Source of the DNA: Verticillium longisporum
Lineage: Eukaryota; Ascomycota; Sordariomycetes; Glomerellales; Plectosphaerellaceae
Length of the DNA: 64,000 bases
Direction of reading: 5' to 3'
Assembly (NCBI GenBank): GCA_019188255.1
Contig: JAETXT010000004.1
Location: forward strand, 868,001 to 932,000
Part shown: positions 47,129 to 55,585 of the stretch, in pieces
Numbering within the stretch: the first letter of the stretch is position 1
How the letters are laid out: every line of letters begins with the position of its first letter
Position numbers and translations under genes: made by a program
The notes under the pieces: generated by a model
Seen by the model: the letters and a program-made list of their open reading frames with translations, nothing else
What the model was told of the DNA's origin: nothing
Database searches by the model: none

Positions 47129-48783
47129 TCACTCCTCCTCGTCTTTTGCAGACGATGAGATAGCTACCTGACAAGTTCTCGCGTTGTGGCCGGTCTTCCC
47201 GCATACGCTACAGCATCGTTTCTTCGGCTGGGACCACGACGCGGGACCCGGGTTCTGCAGCGTTTCCTCTTTTATCTGGATATCTACTTCCTTCTGAGCA
47301 ATCTTGTCCTGTCCCTCGCCTACAGCCATGCTTCCTCCTTCCCGGAGACGTAGCTTTTTGGCCCTCCGGCGTCGGCTTAGTGTAGCATTTTCCTCTCGAA
47401 GGATCATAACCTCTGACTTCAAAAGAGCGATCTGGTGCATAACACCCCGCGTCCCCTTCGCAAGATAGTCAACAGCATCTAAAATTGACGTTGGGGAGCT
47501 TCCCTGGTGGCGTGAGATTCGCCCTTTGATGAAGTCAGTCTGGGAACCTGCCTCGAGCAGGTTAGTGGGCGTCTTAGAGACCCAAGAATCACGCTCCCCG
47601 TGGGACGTCCCCGGAGGCGTCGTCGTCCTCAACCTCACATCCAGCTTTGACAGGACTGTTTCCGGGTTATGGGGGACAAGCCCCGCTCCTCGAAAGCCTC
47701 CCTGGATGTTTTTTCTGTCATTGCTTGCTGAAATGCAGCCGAAAACGCCGGGAAGAAGTCCTCTTTGCTGATGTGCGTTGTACCCGCCCTCATCCTATCC
47801 TCGATTTGCCGACCGTATGCTTTCTTTAGTGGGCCAAAACACCCAACATCGAGAGGCTGGAGTAGATGTGACGAATGAGGAGGCATACAGAGTGTGATGA
47901 TGTTGTTCTCCTTGCAGTAGAGTTCGAAGTCGACCGAGTGGTGACTTTCGTGGCCATCCAGGATCAGTAGGCGATAACCGCCCGAAGTACGGGACTTTGT
48001 ATGCCTGTCAAAATGCCGAATCCATTCCAGACCAATATCATTCGTCGTCCAGCCGTTTGGAGATGTTGCGATTCTCCAGTCGCGAGAAATCGCGTCGTCC
48101 TGGTACCAGCTCGAGAGGTGGTACTTGCCCGAAACCACGATGAACGGCGGGACGGAGAAACCCAACGCGCCAACGCCCTGGATCACCGTAACCCATTCCC
48201 GGTTGCCTGGCTGCCTCATCTTCACATTGGACCGTCTTTCCGAACTGGTCACGACCATTCCGTTGGCGATAACGCCCATCTGGAAGCCGGTCTCGTCAAA
48301 GTTGTACATGTCAGCCTCTTGGATGCCGTACTTGGCGATCATGTTATGCACGAGGCGGAACCACGCGTTTATCGCGTCCGGATCTTCGCATTGGGCCCTC
48401 TTGTAGTCGTACTTGCGAAAGAAACGCGTCCGGAGCTCTGGTTGCCGTTTGACGAAGTTTGCGGCCCAGTTCTTCCCGACGCGTGGCGCGTCACGGTCGG
48501 CAAGCAGGCGATTCGCCATATCTCCGACCTCACCCAACCGGGGAGGGTAAGATCGCGCATCTAGGTCAAGGATATATTCGACAATAGTTTTCTCTTCTAG
48601 TACTGTTAATTTGGCAGAATTGGGCGGGCTTTCGCGTCGGGAGGGTTTGCCCTTCTGGCGTCGGAGGAGCGTCGTTAAGGGGACGGTGTAGATCCTCGCA
48701 GCACTCCGGGCGCTTAGGTTCGGGTCATTGTCCATAGCTTGGATAGCAAGGAATAATTGACCTTCTTTTGAAAGAGTCTCCAT
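47129..48783 (-). CDS. Pogo/Fot1-family DDD transposase (one apparent frameshift)
   Basis: About 551 residues if read through. Domain order: an N-terminal HTH of psq type (AIQAMDNDPNLSARSAARIY), a CENP-B-type HTH (WAANFVKRQPELRTRFFRKYD), and a DDE_1 catalytic core with D163 (YNFDETGF), D276 (LLILDGHESH) and D312 (LLQPLDVGCF), the last two separated by 35 residues. The C-terminal region has a coiled coil, a basic RRRRAKK patch and a CCHC-like zinc knuckle, CCSVCGKTGHNARTC. The frame breaks at a five-base run (47671-47675, C5 on the sense strand). One extra C gives SPHNPETVLSKLDVR and restores the family's usual continuation. With the break taken at face value the transposase would lose its tail but keep its catalytic core. 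Confidence 0.88.
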
Positions 48784-48835
48784 CGCGGGCGGAGGTGGAA
48801 TCTGTAGAATTCAGGTGTAGGTCGTGGGCCCGGGC

Positions 48836-48881
48836 GAAGTGAACCACTCGCTTGGGTGAACCACTCGCTTGTGGATTACGT
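48836..48881 (-). repeat. Right terminal inverted repeat of the Fot1/pogo element
   Basis: Inverted copy of 47022-47067, followed by the TA target duplication. Confidence 0.93.
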
Positions 48882-49235
48882 TATATATATAATTAATAAC
48901 TTAGGCCTATACTACTAGGATTATTTAATAGGGCTATAGATAAAGATATTAATATAAAGCCTATAATAAAATCCTATCGATAGGATTCTAGTAATCTTAT
49001 ATATCGGCTTAGGTCGAATAGCGACGATAGATATATATCTTTAGAGATATATTAATTATATAGAGATAAGGATATAATTATTAATTCTCGGTTATCTAGT
49101 AATAGTAGTAATATTATCGTATACGTTATAGTACTTCTTTAATAAGATAGTACTATAACCGTTAAAGATATAAGTATAAATAGTAATAATTAAGTAAATA
49201 ATTAGGACGGAACTAATCGAGAGCCCTATTATAGT

Positions 49236-49423
49236 TACTAGAGATAGAAATTAATAAGAATTACCAAGAAGCTAGTAGAGATCGTATAAGTAATAGGGGT
49301 TTAAAGTTAATTATATTAGTTAGAAAGAGAAGTCAAAAATGGATATCTAGTGAACCTTTAATGCTGCATGCCCTCGCCTGATGCATACCCCCATTGCATT
49401 GCATTCTTCATCCCGCACTCCCA
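49236..49423. repeat. Right 188-bp LTR of the island
   Basis: Partner of 38906-39093. Its outer half keeps near-original composition (GCATGCCCTCGCCTGATGCA), while its inner half is RIPed, so mutation fades at the island edge. Confidence 0.88.
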
Positions 49424-49746
49424 CTGATGACAAGCACGGACTCACCTTGATTGCCATGAGGCATATCGACAGCCTCTGCCTGGGGCAGCCATGTTCCTAT
49501 GCACACTCACATGCTCTGACATGTATGCCTACTCTAGACAATGCTAGCTAAGGTACAATGCTAGCTAAGGCAAGGTACCTAGGTATAGTACATTCCCACC
49601 AACGGACCTCTAGAACAAGTACCACCCTGGACGAGACATCTCCTCGGACTATATGATAGCGCTAATCTCATGTTACACAGCCTTCCTAATCCATCAAGTC
49701 ATCGCCGCTTTCCTATGGCCATGTGAAACAGTGTCGTTGACCGTTG
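49424..49746. other. Right flank of the island
   Basis: About 320 nt of normal composition. Contains a 17-bp tandem duplication of ACAATGCTAGCTAAGGT at 49538-49570 followed by GGTACCTAGGTA. No gene seen; it includes the 3' flank of the decarboxylase-like gene. Confidence 0.5.
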
Positions 49747-51045
49747 TCAACGCTTCGTATATACACTTTCACGTCTCGCTCCGTGGTCCATCGCCTCACC
49801 GACAGCCTCCACAAACCGGTTCGCCGTGTCGAACCCCTCAAAGGGCTCCCCCTCTCTGTTTGTCCCCAATTCAGAAGGATGTAATGTGTGCGGTGTGATG
49901 ATGGCATGTACGTAGCCCTTTTGGGGCGCCAGATAAAACTCCTTCGACACTTGGGGCGAAAACTCTTTGCAGTACACAGTCATCGCGTTGTGGTTCAGAA
50001 GAATGTCCTCAGCCCCGACTGTTGCCATTTCCTTCTTCAACTTACGGGCCCTCTGGGCGCACGCAAAGGCCCATTCGGTAAACGTATCCCGTCCGACGTA
50101 CTTGATCAGCATCCAACATTCGAGGATGGCCCTCGCGTTCCTCGACCCGATCTGCGTCTTGTGGACCGACTGGATGTACTCGACATCGACGGCGACGGCC
50201 TCACTGTGCTCTCTGCGCATCAGGATCATGCCCCCCGTCTCCAGCGTGCCGATGAACTTGTGCGTCGACACGTTGAGGGTGTCGATGCCGAACCCGTCGA
50301 CGTCAAGCCCAAAGCTCGGAACGATATCCGCGTCATCGGCATCACTCATCAGCGCGAGAGGCACTGCGCTGAACGCGCCATCGACGTGGAAGAAGAAGTC
50401 GCTGCGCGGCCGCCCCGAGTCCCGGGCGAGCTCGAGGATCTGCCGGATATTATCGCGCCCCTCCTTGACGGTCCCTCCGCAGAGGATGCCCATCCATATC
50501 GGGCGGTCGTCATGCTTCTCAAACGCCTCCCGGAGCGCCGCCATGTCGATCGAGCCGTCGTCCTTCTCGTCAATCGTCTGCGCGCGCAGCCCGTTCTGCA
50601 GCACGGCCGTGTCAAACGAGTAGTGGGCCGCCTTGCTGAAGAGCATGACCGGATCCCGGCCGCCGGCCTTGCGCAGCACCGCCTTGCCCACCGTCGCCGC
50701 CCAGATGTTCCCGCTGCTGCCGCTGGCGTCGATGTAGCCCCAGTACCTGTCCTCGCCGCCGGCGCAGTGGAAGAGCTCCATGAAGAACAGCATGACTTCG
50801 AACTCGTAGCAGAAGGCCTCGGGCGCGAAACGCCCTCCCTCGGCCCAGTTGCCGACGTTGTGCACTCCGTAGTCGCCGGCTGTCTTCATGAGCTCCTGGA
50901 TCTTGGGGTGTCTGATCCAGTTGCGCGGATACCCGACGGCTTTTCGTACCGTCTTGTCCCATTGTCCGATGGTCTCTGCAAAGACGTCTTCGAGCTCGCC
51001 CTTGTCGGCTGGCTTGGAAAAGTCGATGCCACATGAGAAAGTCAT
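49747..51045 (-). CDS. PLP-dependent group II decarboxylase, histidine-decarboxylase-like
   Basis: Single-exon enzyme of 432 residues. It resembles the bacterial PLP-dependent histidine decarboxylase branch of group II amino-acid decarboxylases more than fungal glutamate decarboxylases. Visible: NVGNWAEGG near the N-terminus, YWGYIDASGSSGNIWAA (phosphate-binding), HYSFDTAVL (ring-stacking His), GGTVKEGRDNI, FFHVDGAFSAVPLAL (PLP-nitrogen Asp), Schiff-base Lys263 in STHKFIGT, and GSRNARAIL (Ser/Arg region). Key residues are intact. Substrate choice cannot be settled from motifs; histidine is the leading guess. It is intronless and sits 323 bp from the transposon island. Confidence 0.8.
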   Translation of the reverse strand: MTFSCGIDFSKPADKGELEDVFAETIGQWDKTVRKAVGYPRNWIRHPKIQELMKTAGDYGVHNVGNWAEGGRFAPEAFCYEFEVMLFFMELFHCAGGEDRYWGYIDASGSSGNIWAATVGKAVLRKAGGRDPVMLFSKAAHYSFDTAVLQNGLRAQTIDEKDDGSIDMAALREAFEKHDDRPIWMGILCGGTVKEGRDNIRQILELARDSGRPRSDFFFHVDGAFSAVPLALMSDADDADIVPSFGLDVDGFGIDTLNVSTHKFIGTLETGGMILMRREHSEAVAVDVEYIQSVHKTQIGSRNARAILECWMLIKYVGRDTFTEWAFACAQRARKLKKEMATVGAEDILLNHNAMTVYCKEFSPQVSKEFYLAPQKGYVHAIITPHTLHPSELGTNREGEPFEGFDTANRFVEAVGEAMDHGARRESVYTKR

Positions 51046-54008
51046 GGTCCGGCGGTTCCCGAGTGTTTTCGGAAAGGATAAGAGTTCGATTCAAGACCAT
51101 GTATTGTATGCGCAGTGATGGCTGTGTTGTAGGGTCGTTGGCTCTCTGTCGAGTATTTCCCGAGTAGAGAATCTAGTGAAAAGGCGACGGTGGTAGGATC
51201 GAGGGCACAACAGCAGGGACATCGTTATGTATAATCGAAGGTGGAAGGCCGGTAACGAACAGGGCACACCGACTGCTTGCGGTGTGGCTAGAGAATATCT
51301 AGATGATATCACGAGTAGCCTCCGTGGCTCAAAAGCCAGCCGCTTCCATCTCCTCTTGGATTGTACGGTTCGGAGCTGGCAACTTGGCTAAGGCCATGGA
51401 CTCATGACGCAAAGAGAACCAAGGGAACGAGACACCGAAGGCAGCCGCAACAGCAATGTTCGCCACGGTACGCATACCAGAGCCGTGGCGAAAGGCTCTG
51501 AAGCCAGATCTTTCGAGCTTCAAGAGGTATAGATTTCCTGTTCCAGACTACGTCCAGCAACCCTCCCCACGATGACAAGCAGATGAGATTTTAGGTTCTC
51601 TCGTCGTCCCAGATCTCGGTCCGAACGACTACGTGACCGAGGTAATGCCGCAAGTCTCCGTCACGTCGTCACTTCAAGCGAAGGGCGTCGTCCATCACCA
51701 GTGTTTCGAGATTCACGGAGCTCATGTGAATGGCGAAAAAATGCCGGAATCACTGCCAACACATTCATCAATACAGTTCGGACCGGCACCCGGCCTAGAA
51801 CTCCACAGTTTTGTATCTGGCACGTGAGGAATCGTGTAGGGATCGAATGTCTTGGTTGAAACCACGGGCGTCGAGACTTTGGTAGTCGGGAATCTGAACT
51901 GTCTCTTGGGATCCGGCTGCGCTAGCTCTCAAGCATCATGATAGGGGTGAGACGATTTAGACGGGTAATGGATTAATAAGACTGCCTGCCGTGGCATTTA
52001 TCTGCTGGTCATTTCATATCTTTTAAGCATGATAGTTAGCAGCTTGGCTATGGAAGCCAGGAGGTGCCTAAAATCGGGGGCCTTGTAAACGGAACTGAAA
52101 AGTATATCTGCAGCTCATTTTCCGATGTACGTTCATCATGTTAATCTCTCCCTGTTTCAACGAGGCCGGTTAGAAACCTTATTACGGCTAGGTACTTCAC
52201 TCAACGCAAAGCCTGACCAAGTTGTGTAAACCGCTAGAAATGATGATTGCAAGAACGCAGTTTTAGTAGAGCCAACAGGATTTTCCCAACACCAATGCCT
52301 CGTACGGTCGATATTCATAGGAACATGACGAAGCCTGGCTATTTCTTCTTCTCGGATCAGCCGTAAGATGCGTGGCTCGCGGGCCGACCCTTTGGCGGCT
52401 TTCCGGGTTCCGCAACAGTATCATCGTCGCCACCCAATGTCTTGAATTTTCTCCCAAGGGTTTCGCCACACTGAAGCGTGTCAGTGATTATCCTGGTGGT
52501 CAGCAAGGTATCTTGACGTACTTAGTCTCATATCTAGTGAGGTGAGTAGCTTCAAAGTTGACGCTATGTCAGTGGGTTGATCCAGAAAGCCACCGCCCGA
52601 AAGAATGCGGGAGCGGGAAATCGGAAATCAGGAAACTAAGGCAGTGTTAGCAAATAATTCATAACAATGCACCTACATCAACTCGCCTACATGCCTGCGC
52701 GTTAGGTCGAGATTCGCCGCTTACCAGTTCAATGTCATCCTACCCAGCAGAACTTTACCCAGCAGAACTTGGCCCTCTAAGTCACTGAGAACCCTTGATT
52801 CTGCCAAGAAGGCTTTCGTCTAGTTAACCACAAATCGTTGAACATCAGCGAGAAATTTTGCCAAGTACTTCTGATTTAAGGTTATGCAGGGCATTTCCAC
52901 ACGCTCACAGCCATTGAGATTATGATGATGATGATGTGAAGCCGGGACATCCTCATGCAAGGCACAAATCGCCCCCACCGGCAACCTCTGCCATCTGCCG
53001 TGTACACAGCTGGTAGGAGTCCTTCGTTCCGCTCCAAGATTATTCGGTGCCCAGTTCCTCAATGCGTAGTACATGAGGCTGGGGACTCTCTCTAGTGAGT
53101 GGACAGGATGATCTCGAAGGGTCTATCGAAATCTGCGTGCAGGCCTCAGGGCTGTCTTCTGTGACGGGCGTGCCCAAGTGTATCGCAGATCGGGGGACTA
53201 TCACATACATATTGAGAGACAATGCAAGCAGAGGACTTACTTATGCCCTATTCATTCCGAGGATTCTGTGGAATGCCGAGCTAAAGGAACAACGTGCCTA
53301 CATCTTGCCCCGAGTCGATTTGCTTGCTTTGCCTTTCAAGAAAGGATTTATTATGTTAATGTTGTATAATATCAATGCGTGTCGAGTGCATGTTTTGTTC
53401 TTAATCTGTTGTGTCCTTGACATATCATGTTATTGAAATGTCATGTTGATGTAAGGTAATGTCAAGACATTTCAAGGGCATGTCGTATTGAGGGCAGATT
53501 CTGTTACATGGCAGTTAATGCTCTCCTTCGCTATGTGTCAAGCAAATTCAGAGCCTCATTCATTGGCTTGCATTGATGAGCTGCATCTACTGAACTCCCA
53601 GGAGCTGACCATGACGATAGTGGACAAGACAACATGTGACATGGAAGCAAGCAACAGGCAGCATCCGCTTTTAGACGAAGCATTTTCGCCCGAGGACAGC
53701 CAAACTCCAACTGCAAATCACAATGCCTATGAAAGAGGTCCTCTTGAGGACGTAATCAACGGAAAACCCCATCCGGAGCGGAACTCCTCAAGATGCTGAG
53801 TAATGACACTGCTCACACGTCAGACGGCTGAACTCATCGCCCCGCTCCGTCTCTTCCTGAGGGCTGTTGATGCCTTCGAGTCCAGGCATGTACTCACGAC
53901 ATTGATCTCTAACGGTGTAAAACTCCGGGCAAGGCACGTATTTGAAGAGGCAAAGACCCGAGACATCACACCGCGTTTGTCGCCTCAAATCCCAACAGAA
54001 CCAGCATC
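51046..54008. other. Three-kilobase region without recognised genes
   Basis: Only short frames on both strands. A 103-codon open frame at 53488-53799 (+) and a 64-codon frame at 51329-51523 (-) have no motif I can name. Composition is slightly AT-rich and reading frames are repeatedly stopped, so relics of decayed genes are likely. The last 150 nt form the leader of the dehydrogenase gene. Confidence 0.45.
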
Positions 54009-55037
54009 ATGGCTACTCCCGTAAACCCCCTTCCCGTGACCATGAGGGTCATCCACCAACCCAACCCTCACAGCACCAACCTCATCATGACCGAGGGTCC
54101 GATTCCCCGCCCTCAGGGTCCCTCCGATCTGCTCATCAAAGTCGTCGCGACCTCCCCTTGCCTGGGCGAGCTCCACTGGGTCGCCGCCATGCCCGATTTC
54201 TTCCCCGCCGACAAGGAGCCGGTGCCGGGCCAAGACGTCACCGGCACAGTCGTCGAGGCCGCCGCCGAATCGGGGTTCCGCCCCGGCGACGACGTCTTTG
54301 GACGCATCTCGGCCACGAGCCCCGGCGGCTGTCGCGAGTACGCCGTCGTGAAGAAAGAGGAGATGGCCTTGAAACCAGCCGGTCTGTCCTGGGTGGAAGC
54401 CGCCGCTACGCCGCTCTCAGCCCTAACAGCCTGGCAGGCCCTCTTCACACAGGGTCTTCTCGACAAGGCTGCCGTGTTCGGAGACGACGAGGCCAGGGCC
54501 CGGAACGGCGGCGTCGCAGTCTTTGTTGCCGGCGCCGGCACCAGCGTTGGCACGTGGGCGGTGCAGTTTGCCGCTCTTGCCGGCGCGCGAAAGGTTGTGG
54601 CGCTCTGCTCGGGGTCCAAGGCAGACTTGATGACGAGCTTCGGTGTGACAGACGTCGTAGATTATACCAAGACGCACGTCGAGGCCTGGGTTGGTGGATC
54701 CCCCGACAGGGAGGTTGACCTCGTTGTGGACTGCGTCGGCGGTGCCTCGATGGGTGGTCTCTGGAGCGTGGTCAAAAACGGCGGGACCTTCCTCAGCATC
54801 TGCGCCGACCCAGACAGCGTCAAGCCGGCTCAGAACAGCAAGAAGCTGGAGAAGGCGGAGTGGTTCATCGTCGAGAGCTTGGGCGAGCAGCTGGGTGACA
54901 TTGCCCAATTGGTGGAAGCAGGCAGGGCGAGGCCGGTGATTGACAGCGTTATTCCATTTGAACAATTTCAGGAGGCTTTTGATAAGGTCGAGAGCCGGAA
55001 GACAAAGGGTAAAGTGATTATCAGGGTTGCGTCCTGA
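54009..55037 (+). CDS. Medium-chain dehydrogenase/reductase (quinone oxidoreductase-like)
   Basis: Single-exon protein of 342 residues. An N-terminal GroES-like domain (PSDLLIKVVATSPCLGELHW, VPGQDVTGTVVE, GDDVFGRI) is followed by a Rossmann fold with VFVAGAGTSVGTWAVQFAAL as the nucleotide-binding loop, DVVDYTK, VDLVVDCVGG and a C-terminal FEQFQEAFDKVESRKTKGKVIIRV. The zinc-binding Cys/His set of alcohol dehydrogenases is not evident, so it probably belongs to the zinc-independent quinone oxidoreductase or enoyl-reductase-like branch and uses NADPH. Substrate unknown; no biosynthetic cluster surrounds it. Convergent with the TRS85 gene. Confidence 0.85.
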   Translation: MATPVNPLPVTMRVIHQPNPHSTNLIMTEGPIPRPQGPSDLLIKVVATSPCLGELHWVAAMPDFFPADKEPVPGQDVTGTVVEAAAESGFRPGDDVFGRISATSPGGCREYAVVKKEEMALKPAGLSWVEAAATPLSALTAWQALFTQGLLDKAAVFGDDEARARNGGVAVFVAGAGTSVGTWAVQFAALAGARKVVALCSGSKADLMTSFGVTDVVDYTKTHVEAWVGGSPDREVDLVVDCVGGASMGGLWSVVKNGGTFLSICADPDSVKPAQNSKKLEKAEWFIVESLGEQLGDIAQLVEAGRARPVIDSVIPFEQFQEAFDKVESRKTKGKVIIRVAS

Positions 55038-55585
55038 GACTGACTTTTTGGACCGTGGATATCCCTTTCCATGTAACGGCTCTTCTGCAGGGTTTCAGGA
55101 GTAAATATGAACCGACCATCATTGTGACCAAACCTTCAGAATGTAGACCATGTTTAGCAATGGTGCCCTGCGTATGGGCGGGCAGCGTGTCCATTGGTAC
55201 TCGACCCAAATGTCTGGGCAATGGCCCTAGACCAGCACCGCCACGGGGAAGCATTCCAAAGGGGCACAACGCCTTTGAACCATAGAATGCGGATCATTTG
55301 TTTGATCCAGTGCCACGGTTTCACCCTCGGTTCAAGACAGGGGATCCAGATTGCGTAAAACCCTTGGTCACTCAATTTAGGGTTCACAGACACGCCCGCA
55401 TGGACAACACACCGAGCTCAACAAGTAGCACAACATGACCAGACATGGCCAGCACCCGGATCCAGAACGGCTTGCCAGCTGAACCTCTGAATCTCAGTAT
55501 TCGCACATCAGTGAACCGCCGAGAATGGTATCATGCCAGAGATTACAGTGTATTCGACAGGGTACCCCGGCCCCATGCTGTACAT
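55038..55585. other. Convergent spacer
   Basis: About 550 nt between the ends of the dehydrogenase and TRS85 genes. No coding sequence seen. Confidence 0.5.

Larger units (their letters stand above)
47022..48881 (-). mobile_element. Fot1/pogo-type DNA transposon, 1860 bp, not RIPed
   Basis: A block of normal GC content inside the AT-rich island. It has terminal inverted repeats of about 46 bp starting ACGTAATCCACAAGCGAGTGG at both ends with one mismatch in the first 45 positions, and a flanking TA duplication (47020-47021 and 48882-48883), as expected of the Tc1/mariner-pogo superfamily. Each inverted repeat contains GCGAGTGGTTCAC twice as a direct repeat. The element carries one transposase gene on the minus strand. 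Intact CA/TG dinucleotides show that it arrived after, or escaped, RIP of its host element. Confidence 0.93.
38906..49423. mobile_element. RIP-mutated LTR-retrotransposon island, about 10.5 kb
   Basis: Composition changes abruptly to mostly A and T, and CA/TG dinucleotides almost vanish between about 39.1 and 47.0 kb and between 48.9 and 49.3 kb, while TA is greatly enriched: the RIP pattern (CpA to TpA). No open frame survives in those parts. The block is bounded by direct repeats of equal length (188 bp) at 38906-39093 and 49236-49423. Inside are a minus-strand integrase relic, a second LTR-like block with a plus-strand gag relic, and a later non-RIPed DNA transposon. At least three elements are therefore nested. 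No clear target-site duplication was found at the outer ends. Confidence 0.88.

Noticed and set aside
28244..55037. Secondary-metabolite cluster made of aminotransferase, decarboxylase-like enzyme and dehydrogenase
   Set aside because: No synthase, NRPS, terpene cyclase, transporter or cluster regulator is present, and the three genes are separated by housekeeping genes and a transposon island.
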